Below are positions 17,046 to 26,441 of a stretch of DNA of 64,000 bases, piece after piece. Source of the DNA: Clostridiales bacterium. Its GTDB lineage: Bacteria; Bacillota; Clostridia; Christensenellales; Aristaeellaceae. Location of the stretch: the NCBI GenBank assembly GCA_017569285.1, contig CP069419.1:62001-126000 (forward strand). Reading direction: 5' to 3'. Within the stretch, counting starts at the first letter, position 1, and the number at the start of each line of letters is the position of its first letter. The notes under the pieces are model-generated. The model made no database searches. It was not told where the DNA came from and saw only the letters and a program-made list of their open reading frames with translations. The position numbers and the translations under genes are program-made.

Positions 17046-18698
17046 ATGAATTATCATGGCAGCAAACCCCAGAATATGAATGGATACTCCCAGCCGAACA
17101 ATTATGCGCCGGGAGGATATCCGGGATCATATTTCGCCCAGCCCGGCGGTACACAGGACTATGCGGTTTCCGGACAGCCGGCTTCCTCCGGCCAGAACGC
17201 CGGTTTCAACCCGGGAGTTCCCGGATACCAGCCCCAGCAGCCTGCATCGCAGGCCCAATATCCGCAATATTTTCCACAGCAGAACATTCCGAACAATTAT
17301 CCGGGATCCGGTTTTACCCAGGCATCCGGTTCGTACAGCGTACAGCCGGGATATTCTTCTTCCGGAAATTATCCCGGAAGCCGGCCCGGATATCAGACTG
17401 GGTATACTGCTCCTCAGAATGCAGGTCCGGTATATCCGGGTTATCCTTCCGGCAATCCGCAAAACGGAATGCCCGGAAACGGGGGAAGCTTCATTCCGCA
17501 AACTCCCTACAGTCCCGGATATACCAGTCCCGGATATGAACCTCCTGTTAAGGAACCCCGTTACCAGACCGGATACAATGCATACAGCCAGATGGGACGC
17601 GAGCCGCAGAATACCACCCAGGCGGAACAGTTCGTACGCCAGATGCCGCTGAACGGGGGCGGGTATGTTCCGCCGCCTGTTCCCGTACGCAAACGTCCAT
17701 TTGAACTATCAGACCCAATGCTTGTTCTGATCGGCGCTATCCTGCTGGTCCTCTTTATTATCGCCGTCCCGGTCATGGGTGCCGCCCAGGGAGCTCTTCC
17801 CCTGAAAATCCTTTTTATTGCCCTTGCAGCCGGATTTACAGCGCTTCTCTGGATCAAACCGCTGACCGCAGAGAACAAGCGCCTTTGCTTTACAATTGTG
17901 GCGGCCGCCCTCTGCATCGCTACCATTGTCAGTTTTATTTCCGGTGGATCCGGCAAAAATGCAGACAAAACGGTCAGCCGTCCATCCGGTGCCAATATTT
18001 CCATTACCGATAACATATCCGGCACCGGCAGAAGTTCCGGTGCCCAGAACAGCGATATTGAACAACCCACGGCCGAGCCGGCCAGCACACCAGCCCAGGA
18101 TGACGGCACCGAATATGCAAAGAAACTGGTCATTGATTTTTTCAAGGCCTGGAATGAAAACAAGTTCGGAGATATGCTCGAATTCTGTACGCCGTCATGG
18201 CGTTCCAAACAGGAAAACGCAAAGCAGGCATTATTCACTATCCTGCAGAACCGAACGCCTCAGATTGATGATTTCGTCATGGAATCCATCTCCGGTACTG
18301 CCGCGGATACCAGCCGTCAGGTGGTTGTTCAAGTTCCGATTTATTATAATGACAGAAAACCATCGGTTCCGATCCGGATAACCGTCATGCTGAAACAGGA
18401 AAACAACAACTGGTTTATCGATCCTGACAGCCTGGTCAGTTACAAGAAAATTGAAACGGCAGATCCGAATATTACTCCGGAGGTAAAGAGAACCGAAGAA
18501 CCTCCCACACCGCCTGACACCGTTCTTTATTACAATCCGGACGGCGGAACGATGTATCACAGAGATCCGAACTGCAAACGGGCGAATCCAAAAGTGCTCC
18601 CATTCAAAGGTTCTTTCCTGTATGCTCAGATCGGTGATTATCCGGACCTTGTCCGCTGCAATGTCTGCAATGCACCTACGAGGCCGATTGAAGAATGA
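17046..18698 (+). CDS. membrane protein with Pro/Gly/Tyr-rich N-terminal tail, function unknown
   Basis: 550 residues. The first ~215 are low complexity, dominated by Pro, Gly, Tyr, Gln, Ser and Asn with recurring YPGS/GYQ-like units. Three hydrophobic segments follow (about 223-245, 250-268 and 276-296). Then comes an acidic linker and a domain near 350-460 resembling NTF2-like or DUF4878-type folds (VIDFFKAWNENKFGDML). The C-terminus has cysteine pairs in YHRDPNCKRANP and VRCNVCNAP, a possible metal knuckle. AAAGGGAATCCGA sets the ATG; an ATG ten codons earlier lacks a site. It overlaps tilS by 4 bp, so expression is coupled, but no role in tRNA modification is implied. Confidence 0.8.
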   Translation: MNYHGSKPQNMNGYSQPNNYAPGGYPGSYFAQPGGTQDYAVSGQPASSGQNAGFNPGVPGYQPQQPASQAQYPQYFPQQNIPNNYPGSGFTQASGSYSVQPGYSSSGNYPGSRPGYQTGYTAPQNAGPVYPGYPSGNPQNGMPGNGGSFIPQTPYSPGYTSPGYEPPVKEPRYQTGYNAYSQMGREPQNTTQAEQFVRQMPLNGGGYVPPPVPVRKRPFELSDPMLVLIGAILLVLFIIAVPVMGAAQGALPLKILFIALAAGFTALLWIKPLTAENKRLCFTIVAAALCIATIVSFISGGSGKNADKTVSRPSGANISITDNISGTGRSSGAQNSDIEQPTAEPASTPAQDDGTEYAKKLVIDFFKAWNENKFGDMLEFCTPSWRSKQENAKQALFTILQNRTPQIDDFVMESISGTAADTSRQVVVQVPIYYNDRKPSVPIRITVMLKQENNNWFIDPDSLVSYKKIETADPNITPEVKRTEEPPTPPDTVLYYNPDGGTMYHRDPNCKRANPKVLPFKGSFLYAQIGDYPDLVRCNVCNAPTRPIEE

Positions 18699-20035
18699 AT
18701 CATCTTCCAGAATGGATCAGGGAAAAAACAGAACCTGTACCGGAAGGCCGATATCTGATCGGTGTTTCCGGAGGCGCGGACAGTATTGCGCTGCTTCATC
18801 TTTTTGCTGAGAGCCCAGATCTGTCCGGGAAAACAATTGCTGCAGTTCATGTCAACCATGGCCTGCGCGGAGACGAATCCGATCAGGATGAGGCTTTCGT
18901 CCGGGATATATGTGCTGAAATGCTGATTCCCCTGCATGTATATCGGATTGACCTGAACGGACGGCATGATGAAAACGCAGCCCGGGAAGCGCGTTTCGCA
19001 TGTTTCCGGGAATGCATGAAAGCGACCGGTACGGATACGCTTGTACTTGGGCATCACGCAGATGATCTGGCAGAAACATTCCTGATGCGTCTCATCCGTG
19101 GGGCAGGTACGGAAGGGCTGTCCTGCATGCCCCCCGATGATACATCATCCGGAATCCGGATCATCCGGCCGCTCCTTTCGCTGACCCGTGACAATATCCG
19201 TGCAGCCCTTCACGAAGCCGGCATACCCTGGAGGGAAGATTCCAGCAACCAGGATCCGTCTTATCTGCGGAACAACATCCGCATGAATATACTGCCCCGC
19301 CTGGAGGCTTTGAATCCGGGGGCTGCGTCTCGGATTGCCCGCACTTCACGTATTATTTCCGCGGACAATGAGGCGCTGGATTCCTTTTCGGACCAGTTCA
19401 TGCAGCAGTTTTCCGGAGCACGATGGATCCGATGGAAAGAGCTTTCCGACCTTCCGGAAGGCCTGCAGCGCAGGATTCTCAGGAAATGGTGGCGGCAAAA
19501 CACTCCCCGCCGCCAAGAGCATGAGCTGAACGCAGAGCAGACTGAAGAACTGACCGGACTGGTCCGAAAGGGCCGGGGGCAGGTCAATCTTCCGGGCGGA
19601 CTTCACGCCGTAAAAGGGAAGCAGGCAATTCATCTGACCGGTATACCCGGAAACCGTTTTCAGCCGGAACCTTTTCCGGAAAAAACCACTGTGTACGGAA
19701 ATATCAGGCTGGAAATAACAGGAAGTGCAGGAAATCCCGGAAACGGGAAAACCGAACAGGAAGTCCCGATCTCTTTTTTCAGCGGATGCATGGTTCGTAC
19801 ACTTGAACCCGGAGACTGGATTATGCCGTTCGGAATGATCGGAAAGAAAAAGCTTCCCGATTACCTGGCAGACCGCGGAATTGACTTGCCCTGGCGAGAG
19901 GAAATCCCGCTGATCTGCAGGGACAATGAAGTTTTGATTGCAGCCGGGGTCGGAACCGGACGGATCCCTGCATGGAATGAAGCCTGTAAAAACATCCGAA
20001 TTCGCTGGTCCGGCGAAATGCCATGGGCCCTATGA
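18695..20035 (+). CDS. tilS: tRNA(Ile)-lysidine synthase
   Basis: TilS attaches lysine to C34 of the CAU-anticodon tRNA-Ile so that it reads AUA; the reaction uses ATP. The PP-loop SGGADS is at 25-30, followed by AAVHVNHGLRG and LGHHADDLAETFLMRLIRG, all typical of the N-type ATP pyrophosphatase fold. The C-terminal third carries the TilS substrate-binding domain (LEPGDWIMPFGMIGKKKL). Length 446 is normal. The tilS-hpt-ftsH order is conserved across Firmicutes. Confidence 0.95.
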   Translation: MNHLPEWIREKTEPVPEGRYLIGVSGGADSIALLHLFAESPDLSGKTIAAVHVNHGLRGDESDQDEAFVRDICAEMLIPLHVYRIDLNGRHDENAAREARFACFRECMKATGTDTLVLGHHADDLAETFLMRLIRGAGTEGLSCMPPDDTSSGIRIIRPLLSLTRDNIRAALHEAGIPWREDSSNQDPSYLRNNIRMNILPRLEALNPGAASRIARTSRIISADNEALDSFSDQFMQQFSGARWIRWKELSDLPEGLQRRILRKWWRQNTPRRQEHELNAEQTEELTGLVRKGRGQVNLPGGLHAVKGKQAIHLTGIPGNRFQPEPFPEKTTVYGNIRLEITGSAGNPGNGKTEQEVPISFFSGCMVRTLEPGDWIMPFGMIGKKKLPDYLADRGIDLPWREEIPLICRDNEVLIAAGVGTGRIPAWNEACKNIRIRWSGEMPWAL

Positions 20036-20057
20036 TTATCAACAGGAGGATACACCG

Positions 20058-20618
20058 ATGGATAAAAACGCAGAGATTTATCAGGATCTGGACCGGATTC
20101 TGGTTACAGAGGAAGAAATCCGTAAAAAGGTACGTGAGCTTGGCCGCCGGATCGGGGAGGATTATCAGGGAAAAACACCGGTGATGATCTGCATCCTGAA
20201 AGGCGCCTGTATTTTCTTCTCCGATCTGATAAGGGAAATCCCGCTGCAGCTTACCACGGACTTTATGGCGATTTCCAGTTACGGAAGCGCTACCAAAACA
20301 ACCGGTGTTGTCCGTATCCTGAAGGACCTGGACAAGGATATCCTCGGCAAGGATGTCATTATTGTTGAAGACATCGTGGATACAGGAATTACACTGAATT
20401 ACCTGATGCAGATCCTGATCCAGCGCGGCGCTACATCGCTGCGGATTGCCGCACTGCTGGACAAAACCGCAAGGCGGAAAGTGCCGGATCTGAAAGTGGA
20501 TTACTGTTGCTTTGACATTCCGGATGCCTTTGTGGTAGGCTACGGGCTGGATTATGACCAGAGGTATCGGAACCTGCCCGACATCGGTGTGCTTTCCGAA
20601 CATGTTTACAGCAAATGA
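20058..20618 (+). CDS. hpt: hypoxanthine phosphoribosyltransferase
   Basis: A 186-residue type-I phosphoribosyltransferase that salvages hypoxanthine and guanine with PRPP. The PRPP loop VEDIVDTGITL covers 103-113, and the flexible-loop region SSYGSATKTTG is at 73-83. The ATG at 20058 is preceded by AGGAGGATACACCG, and an upstream in-frame extension overlapping tilS is rejected. It lies between tilS and ftsH, the usual position. Confidence 0.96.
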   Translation: MDKNAEIYQDLDRILVTEEEIRKKVRELGRRIGEDYQGKTPVMICILKGACIFFSDLIREIPLQLTTDFMAISSYGSATKTTGVVRILKDLDKDILGKDVIIVEDIVDTGITLNYLMQILIQRGATSLRIAALLDKTARRKVPDLKVDYCCFDIPDAFVVGYGLDYDQRYRNLPDIGVLSEHVYSK

Positions 20619-20680
20619 ACGCCATCCGTGATCCTGACAGAATTGTTATTATCTACGGATGACGCAAGGAGGATAAGGAT

Positions 20681-22690
20681 TTGAAGAAACGTTCATCAAA
20701 GGGCATAATCGGATACATTGTCCTGCTGGGCACGCTGCTGATGATTGCAATCATTCTCAACGGCGGGCTCGGACAAACCATCAACAGAAGAATTGAATAT
20801 CCTGAACTGCTGAATCAGATCAGTGAAAACAATATCGGACGTGTTGCGATCCGCGGCAATTCCCTGGTCGGTGTTTTCAAAAGCGGAAAAACCGCTGTTG
20901 CCGATGCCGATTTCCCGGAAAGAAGCTATGATTTTGAGACAACAATCGGTGAGGATTTCCTCGATACAGTCCGTCAGATGGAAGCCAACCGGCAGGGAGT
21001 CGGAATTGAACAGATCACGGTGGACAAGCTTCCGTTCCAGATTCAGTACCGGGCTCCGATTACCATTCCCTGGTGGTATGAATTCCTTCCGTATATTATT
21101 ATGCTCGGCATCCTGATGGTTGTCTGGTATGTAATGATGCGCGCCCAGGGAGGCGGAAACGGACGTGTGATGTCCTTTGGAAGAAGCCATGCACGACTTC
21201 AGGATCCTTCCAAAAACAAGGTGACATTTGCGGATGTTGCCGGCGCAGATGAAGAGAAGGAAGAGCTTCAGGAAATGGTTGATTTCCTGAAAAACCCGAA
21301 AAATTATATTGAAGCAGGAGCCCGGATCCCGAAGGGCGTGCTTCTTGTCGGACCTCCCGGTACAGGTAAAACGCTGCTTGCAAAGGCGGTTGCAGGTGAA
21401 GCCGGTGTTCCGTTCTTCTCCATCAGCGGCAGTGATTTTGTGGAAATGTTTGTCGGTGTCGGTGCAAGCCGTGTCCGTGACCTTTTTGAGCAGGCCAAAA
21501 AAGTCGCTCCAGCCATTGTTTTTATCGATGAAATCGATGCTGTCGGACGGCACCGTGGTGCCGGCCTTGGCGGCGGACATGATGAACGTGAACAGACGCT
21601 GAACCAGCTTCTGGTTGAGATGGACGGTTTTGCGGTCAACGAAGGAATCATTGTCATGGCAGCGACCAACCGGCGGGATATACTGGACCCCGCACTTCTG
21701 CGTCCCGGCCGGTTTGACCGCCAGGTTACCGTCAATTATCCCGATCAGGATGGACGTGTTGCTATTCTGAAAGTCCACAGCAAAGGAAAGACACTGGATC
21801 CGGATGTTGATCTGAACAATATCGCCAAGCGGATGCCTTACGCAACCGGCGCCGACCTGGAGAACGTCATGAACGAGGCTGCAATTCTTGCCGCCAGATC
21901 CCGGAAAACCAGGATTGACCAGCAGTTGCTGATTGATGCAATCGCCCGTGTCCAGATGGGACCTGAAAAGAAAAGCCATAAAGTGAATGAACATGACCGG
22001 CGGATGGTTGCGTACCATGAAGGCGGACACGCCATCGTCGGACATATTCTTCCCGGATGTGATGAAGTTCACCTGATTACCATCGTTCCCCGCGGGCAGG
22101 CTGCCGGACATACTCTCGCGCTTCCTGCTGAGGAACATGATAATATCAGCAGAAGCCAGCTGATGGACCAGATTGCCATGCTGCTTGGCGGGCATGCAGC
22201 TGAAGAAGTCGCTCTCGGTGAAATCTATACAGGTTCTTCCAGTGACCTGAAACGCGCAACGGAACTTTGCCGGAAAATGGTGACACAATTCGGTATGAGC
22301 GAAGAAATCGGAGCCATTTACCTTGGAAGCGATCAGGAAGTATTCGTCGGAATGGAGTTCGGCCAGAGCCGTGAATACAGCGAAGAAGTCGCTGCCAAGA
22401 TTGACCGGGAAGTTGCCCAGATGCTGAAAAACTGCTACGAGACTGCCAAGGAAATCATCCGCGACAAGAAAGAACGGCTCGATCAGCTGGCTGAAGCACT
22501 GCTGAAGCAGGAAACACTGAACCGTGCTGAATTTGTTGCCCTGATGGATACAGGCGGAATCCCTGAAGGCCTCGGAGAAGACAAGCCGCGTACAACGGAT
22601 GAAGTCCTGAAGGACGTGGCAAAGGATTTCGAATCCGGAAAACCGGACAAAAAAACCGGGGATGCAGATCACAGCGATACGGAAGACTGA
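20681..22690 (+). CDS. ftsH: ATP-dependent zinc metalloprotease FtsH
   Basis: This membrane-anchored AAA+ protease degrades misfolded membrane proteins and short-lived regulators. Two transmembrane segments (about 8-28 and 128-150) flank a small extracytoplasmic domain. The AAA module has Walker A GPPGTGKT at 224-231, Walker [11 protein letters not shown], the pore segment FVEMFVG and the second-region-of-homology arginines. The zinc site HEGGH is at 446-450. The acidic tail after ~620 is variable. Start is TTG, with GGAGGATAAGGAT directly upstream. Length 669 is normal. Confidence 0.97.
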   Translation: MKKRSSKGIIGYIVLLGTLLMIAIILNGGLGQTINRRIEYPELLNQISENNIGRVAIRGNSLVGVFKSGKTAVADADFPERSYDFETTIGEDFLDTVRQMEANRQGVGIEQITVDKLPFQIQYRAPITIPWWYEFLPYIIMLGILMVVWYVMMRAQGGGNGRVMSFGRSHARLQDPSKNKVTFADVAGADEEKEELQEMVDFLKNPKNYIEAGARIPKGVLLVGPPGTGKTLLAKAVAGEAGVPFFSISGSDFVEMFVGVGASRVRDLFEQAKKVAPAIVFIDEIDAVGRHRGAGLGGGHDEREQTLNQLLVEMDGFAVNEGIIVMAATNRRDILDPALLRPGRFDRQVTVNYPDQDGRVAILKVHSKGKTLDPDVDLNNIAKRMPYATGADLENVMNEAAILAARSRKTRIDQQLLIDAIARVQMGPEKKSHKVNEHDRRMVAYHEGGHAIVGHILPGCDEVHLITIVPRGQAAGHTLALPAEEHDNISRSQLMDQIAMLLGGHAAEEVALGEIYTGSSSDLKRATELCRKMVTQFGMSEEIGAIYLGSDQEVFVGMEFGQSREYSEEVAAKIDREVAQMLKNCYETAKEIIRDKKERLDQLAEALLKQETLNRAEFVALMDTGGIPEGLGEDKPRTTDEVLKDVAKDFESGKPDKKTGDADHSDTED

Positions 22691-22745
22691 TTTCCCAGGC
22701 AATGAATATGAAATCAATGAAATACAGGAAAGGGGGAAGTGCTGA

Positions 22746-24458
22746 ATGACTGACAACCGAAAATTCCGTACCCAGCCGGTACAGACACCCGGCCGTGTGC
22801 AGGATGCCGCAAAGGCAATGTCTTTCAATACTTCCTCCGGATACCGGCGCGGATATGTTCCCGGCAGCAGCGGAAATGCGGACTTTCCTCCGGCTTCATC
22901 AGCTCCCTATGCCATGCCGCAGTATTCCCAGCCCAATGCAGGCAGCGGACAGCGCGGCTTCTCAGCCGGAAACGTGAAACAGAAAAAGTCCGGCGGAAAG
23001 AAAACTATTCTGATTGCTGTTGCGGTGATCGGCCTGATCGCTGCCGGATTCGGCCTATACAGCGGAGGAAATTATCTGATCAATGTAAAGCCGGTTGAAG
23101 ATAATATCCGGAATACCGTTGCCTATTACCATGACTATTTCAGCCCCGGTGTATCCGTTGACGGCATCGCCCTGGACGGTATGACAGTTGAACAGGCACA
23201 GAATATGGTACAAAGCCAGATCCAGCAGAAGTATTTTGACTGGCATGTGGACCTGACATATCAGGGTGTAACCAAAAGCATCGGTGCAGCTGATCTTGGA
23301 ATTGAGGCGGATATTGCCGGCGCACTGAATTCTGCCTGGGAAATCGGCCACAACTATACCGGAAACCGAACCGATCGGGAAATGTATGATGAAATCATTC
23401 AGGCAAGCGCCGAAAAGCGTGATTTCTACAGTATTAAATCCACCGGTGATCTTTCCAAAATTGATGCGATCATCGAAACGATATCGCAGGCCCTTTATGC
23501 CGCACCCCAGAATGCCCAGATGATCCGGTTTGATCCTTATGATACCAGCCTCTCTGATCCATTTGTCTACCAGGATGAAATCTACGGGCAGCGAGTTAAT
23601 GCGGATGAACTGAGAAACCGGCTGTATCATATGGCGGAAACCATGCAGAACGGTACTGTTGAAATACCGATTGAACCAATTAATCCGGAAGTGACCGTTG
23701 CTTCCCTGAAACTGAATTATCATTTGCGGAGCCAGTCCACCACACCGATTGCCACAAGTTCCTCCGAGGAACGGAATTACAATATCGGTGTGGCAATGGA
23801 CAAAATCAACGGTTATATACTCCAGCCCGGTCAAACCTTCAGCTTCAACCGGATTGTCGGTGACCGGACCATGAAGAATGGTTTTAAGGAAGCCATTGAA
23901 TATGCCTATGGTGAGCATGTCATGGGTGTCGGAGGCGGCGTATGCCAGGCAAGTACCACGGTCTACCAGGCTGCGGTGGAAGCCAACCTGAAGATCCTCC
24001 AGCGAAAGCCCCACTCTGATTCCGTATCCTACGCCGGTTACGGTATGGACGCAACGGTCAATACATCCGGAAAAAAGGTTGACCTTACTTTCAAGAACAA
24101 TACGGACGGACCTCTGTATTTTATCGCACGGGTCGTTCCGGACAAGACCAACCGAAAACGGCAAATGACACTGGTCCAGATTTACGGGCAGTATATGGGG
24201 GATGTCTACTACAGACTGGAAGCTGAGCTGGTTGAAACCCTGTATCCGCCATTTGAAGAGAAAATCGTCAAGGATAAGGAAGCAACCTATGTGACCTATA
24301 CCGACCAGGAAAAACTCGTCAAAGCGAAAGAAGGTTATGTTTATAACAGCTACCGTGTCAAATACCAGAACGGAATTGTGACCGACCGTGAATTCCTTTA
24401 CACGGACCGGTATGAACCCCAGCCGCCGAAAAGATATGTCGGTGTTACCGAAAGATAA
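22746..24458 (+). CDS. VanW-family cell-wall protein with low-complexity N-terminus
   Basis: 570 residues: a Pro/Gly/Tyr/Ser-rich cytoplasmic tail (1-85), one transmembrane helix (87-106), a putative peptidoglycan-binding type 4 domain (~130-250), the VanW domain (~335-465, including GQTFSFNRIVGDRT and GVGGGVCQASTTVYQAA), and a C-terminal segment like a G5 domain. VanW proteins occur in vancomycin-resistance clusters and as orphan cell-wall genes. No vanA/vanB ligase or vanX peptidase is nearby, so the name does not imply resistance. AAAGGGGGAAGTG precedes the ATG. Its terminator has been split by an insertion sequence directly downstream. Confidence 0.88.
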   Translation: MTDNRKFRTQPVQTPGRVQDAAKAMSFNTSSGYRRGYVPGSSGNADFPPASSAPYAMPQYSQPNAGSGQRGFSAGNVKQKKSGGKKTILIAVAVIGLIAAGFGLYSGGNYLINVKPVEDNIRNTVAYYHDYFSPGVSVDGIALDGMTVEQAQNMVQSQIQQKYFDWHVDLTYQGVTKSIGAADLGIEADIAGALNSAWEIGHNYTGNRTDREMYDEIIQASAEKRDFYSIKSTGDLSKIDAIIETISQALYAAPQNAQMIRFDPYDTSLSDPFVYQDEIYGQRVNADELRNRLYHMAETMQNGTVEIPIEPINPEVTVASLKLNYHLRSQSTTPIATSSSEERNYNIGVAMDKINGYILQPGQTFSFNRIVGDRTMKNGFKEAIEYAYGEHVMGVGGGVCQASTTVYQAAVEANLKILQRKPHSDSVSYAGYGMDATVNTSGKKVDLTFKNNTDGPLYFIARVVPDKTNRKRQMTLVQIYGQYMGDVYYRLEAELVETLYPPFEEKIVKDKEATYVTYTDQEKLVKAKEGYVYNSYRVKYQNGIVTDREFLYTDRYEPQPPKRYVGVTER

Positions 24459-24471
24459 AAAGAAAGCGGAG

Positions 24472-24485
24472 ATCCCTTCCGGAAT
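24472..24485 (+). repeat. left 14-bp direct repeat flanking the outer IS
   Basis: ATCCCTTCCGGAAT occurs immediately left of the element and again at 27315-27328 immediately right of it, as expected for a target-site duplication. It is longer than the 3-5 bp typical of IS3-family elements. Confidence 0.7.
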
Positions 24486-24494
24486 TGAACCTGT

Positions 24495-24535
24495 AAAATA
24501 AAAGTAGACACTGAAAAAGTGCCTACTTTTATTTT
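24495..24535 (+). terminator. hairpin just inside the left end of the outer IS
   Basis: A 13-bp perfect stem (24495-24507 with 24523-24535) plus an inner CACT/AGTG helix, ending in a T-rich arm. Such structures near IS ends can stop transcription or translation entering from outside and so limit transposase expression. Confidence 0.6.
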
Positions 24536-24673
24536 AGTTGTAGAATGAGAGAAAGAAAGGAAGTGAGATAATGGGAGCCCCAAAAGGAGTGCCGCACAGA
24601 AAATGGAAAAAAGAAGAGAAGCTAAAGTTGATATGTACCCAGTTTCCTGGACACATTGATTTATGCTCGAGGC

Positions 24674-25469
24674 TCAACCCATGGATGCCAACCTGTATTT
24701 TACGGGTGGCATCCATTTTGTTTTTGCCTGGATGCGCTCATTGTTGTAGTAGTCAATATACTTGGCCATAGCTTTGGAGAATTCCTCATATGATTTGTAG
24801 TCTTTCTCGTATCCATAAAACATCTCGTTCTTTAGTCGTCCGAAGAATGTCTCCATAATACTGTTGTCATAACAGTTTCCTTTTCGGGACATGGACTGAA
24901 TAATGCCACGTTTCTCAATCGTATTTCTGAAATAAGCATGTTGGTACTGCCAACCCTGGTCAGAATGAAAGATCAGACCATTAAGTGAGGAAAACCTGCT
25001 CAGCCCCTTATCCAGCATCCGTCGGATCTGTTCCATGTTTGGACTTAACGAGAGATCGTATGAGATGACCTCATTTGTGTGCATATCCAGAATTGGAGAA
25101 AGATAGCATTTTCCCCAAGATAAATTGAATTGAGAAACATCTGTTGTCCATTTTTGCAAAGGCTTTGTTGTACTGAAGTCTCGGTTAATGAGGTTATCTG
25201 CCACCTTTCCAACTTCTCTCCCTGATAAGAATGGTATTTTTCTTTCGGCGTTTGTCTTTAAGGTCCATGCAGTGCATTAATCGCTGGACCTTTTTGTGGT
25301 TTACCTTATAGCCTCTGTTGATCAGTTCGTGGTGTACTCTCCGGACACCGTATCGACCTTTATTATGTTCAAAGATTTCCCTGATCACACTTGCGACTGC
25401 TTCGCTCCTTTTGGCTACCACATCTTCTTTTGAAACTTCGTAATAGTACGTTGATCTGGAAAGGCACAT
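24674..25469 (-). pseudogene. inner IS orfB, frameshifted transposase
   Basis: The N-terminal part (CLSRSTYYYEV, then NKGRYGVRRVHHELINRGY) and the catalytic part (WTTDVSQF, IFHSDQGWQY, DNSIMETFFGRLKNEM, carrying the D-D-E acids) are in different frames. They join cleanly if one A is restored to the five-A tract complementary to 25237-25241. Without that base the first half ends at a stop after about 90 codons. Together they would form a normal IS3 OrfB. Confidence 0.85.
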
Positions 25470-25473
25470 CGCT

Positions 25474-26058
25474 TTAAGAAGATACTTCAGTTGGTATCCT
25501 TCTTCTCTGAGTTCTTTGATGATCGCTTTTTCGCCTTGAGACGCATATGACTTCCTTTTCTTCTCTCAAGGCGATCTCTTTTTTTATGACTTCGATTTCC
25601 GCTTTGATATACTCGTTTTCAGCCCTTAGCCTTACGAGTTCTTCATACTCGGACTCATTAAGTTTCCTAGGGTTGTTGTAATTGATTTTCTTCATATGGG
25701 GCTCCTTTGGTGGTCGACCTTTTCTCTTGTTTATAAGGCCATTATACCCCTCGTTCTTATATTTGCGAACCCAGCAAGTAAGTAATCCGCTATTTATACC
25801 CGCCTCATTAGCTACAAACTGGATTGATGAACCACCTAGGACTTTTGCAACCAGCTCATATCTCTCTTCTGGGGTCCAATCCTTATTAGTTTCCCGGGGT
25901 TTGAGAATATCTGGCCCATTTGCTTCTACTACATGAAACCATCGCAGGATCATATTATGAAAGTATCGCGCTTCTTTAATACCTGTAGGGGTCTCAGGCC
26001 ACCTTCCTTCTCTGTACATCTCAATACATTTCATCTTGTACTCATAACTGTAACGCAT
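25474..26058 (-). CDS. inner IS OrfA (helix-turn-helix transposase subunit)
   Basis: A 194-residue protein starting MRYSYEYKMKCIEMYREGRW. It holds two helix-turn-helix units (the second near GINSGLLTCWVRKYKNEGY) and a C-terminal coiled coil (ESEYEELVRLRAENEYIKA). AAGGAGGG lies seven bases before the ATG at 26058. The last ~30 residues (after LREEKE) look out of frame with usual family ends, and orfB lies in the +1 instead of the -1 frame. An indel near the end of orfA is therefore likely. Confidence 0.75.
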   Translation of the reverse strand: MRYSYEYKMKCIEMYREGRWPETPTGIKEARYFHNMILRWFHVVEANGPDILKPRETNKDWTPEERYELVAKVLGGSSIQFVANEAGINSGLLTCWVRKYKNEGYNGLINKRKGRPPKEPHMKKINYNNPRKLNESEYEELVRLRAENEYIKAEIEVIKKEIALREEKEVICVSRRKSDHQRTQRRRIPTEVSS

Positions 26059-26339
26059 AAAAATACCCTCCTTACTGGGTGTCCAGTAAAGAGGGTACAT
26101 ATCAAGTATGTACTCCTTCATCTGGATGAACATATATCCCTCGAAGGGATTGAAAGAGAATATGGTGTTAGCCATAAACTTGTTTCAGCATGGGTAAAAA
26201 AGTATCTGGAAGATGGAGAAGACGCTCTCGAGCCGCATAATGGGAATCCATATGCTGCCTTACATACAAGTAAGTCGTTAAGTGAAGTCGAACGCTTAAG
26301 GCTAATGGTGGCAAAGCTGGAAGTGGAGAACGCCAGGCT

Positions 26340-26347
26340 AAAAAAAG
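26340..26347 (+). promoter_or_regulatory. putative -1 frameshift site between orfA and orfB of the outer IS
   Basis: A run of seven A followed by G overlaps the end of orfA (zero-frame CTA AAA AAA GGA). Slipping back one base enters the orfB frame, which is open from there through IEELKIRYPVDFLCRIMG into the catalytic domain. IS3 elements usually make the OrfAB transposase this way. Confidence 0.65.
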
Positions 26348-26441
26348 GATACTGGGTGGAAGGAGCTGGTGCAAACAAGGAATACGTTACTGGCAAAGGA
26401 AAGACTACGAAATCATTGAAGAACTCAAAATAAGATATCCT

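Larger units (their letters stand above)
24629..26104 (-). mobile_element. inner IS3-family insertion sequence, nested in orfA of the outer IS
   Basis: A 1476-bp element with terminal inverted repeats TGATATGTACCC...CTGGACAC at both ends (26 bp, three mismatches). A 3-bp target duplication AGT lies at 24626-24628 and 26105-26107. Its transposase genes run on the minus strand. It differs from the outer element in sequence, so it is a separate IS3 lineage, not a tandem copy. The orfB frame is broken, so this copy is probably dead too. Confidence 0.9.
24571..26433 (+). pseudogene. outer IS orfA, disrupted by the inner IS
   Basis: The first 19 codons (MGAPKGVPHRKWKKEEKLK) begin at an ATG with AGGAAGTGA upstream and stop at 24628. 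The reading frame resumes at 26108 (YVLLHLDEH...). Deleting 24629-26104 and one AGT restores an open frame of about 128 codons with a typical IS3 OrfA helix-turn-helix (GIEREYGVSHKLVSAWVKKY) and a leucine-rich coiled coil. As it stands, no intact OrfA or OrfAB can be made. Confidence 0.88.

Noticed and set aside
17080-17650. Repetitive DNA resembling a CRISPR or tandem-repeat array
   Set aside because: The repeats are irregular codons for Pro/Gly/Tyr in one open frame; there are no constant repeats or spacers. No CRISPR array was seen in the window.
20696-22828. A 710-codon open frame antisense to ftsH
   Set aside because: It mirrors ftsH codon structure, has no ribosome site or domain, and ftsH itself is certain.
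22746-24458. Vancomycin-resistance locus suggested by the VanW domain
   Set aside because: No van ligase, dehydrogenase, dipeptidase or two-component genes are nearby; VanW proteins are common wall proteins.
25933-26433. A plus-strand transposase frame appearing to start inside the inner IS
   Set aside because: The start lies in the inner element; only the part after 26107 belongs to orfA of the outer IS.
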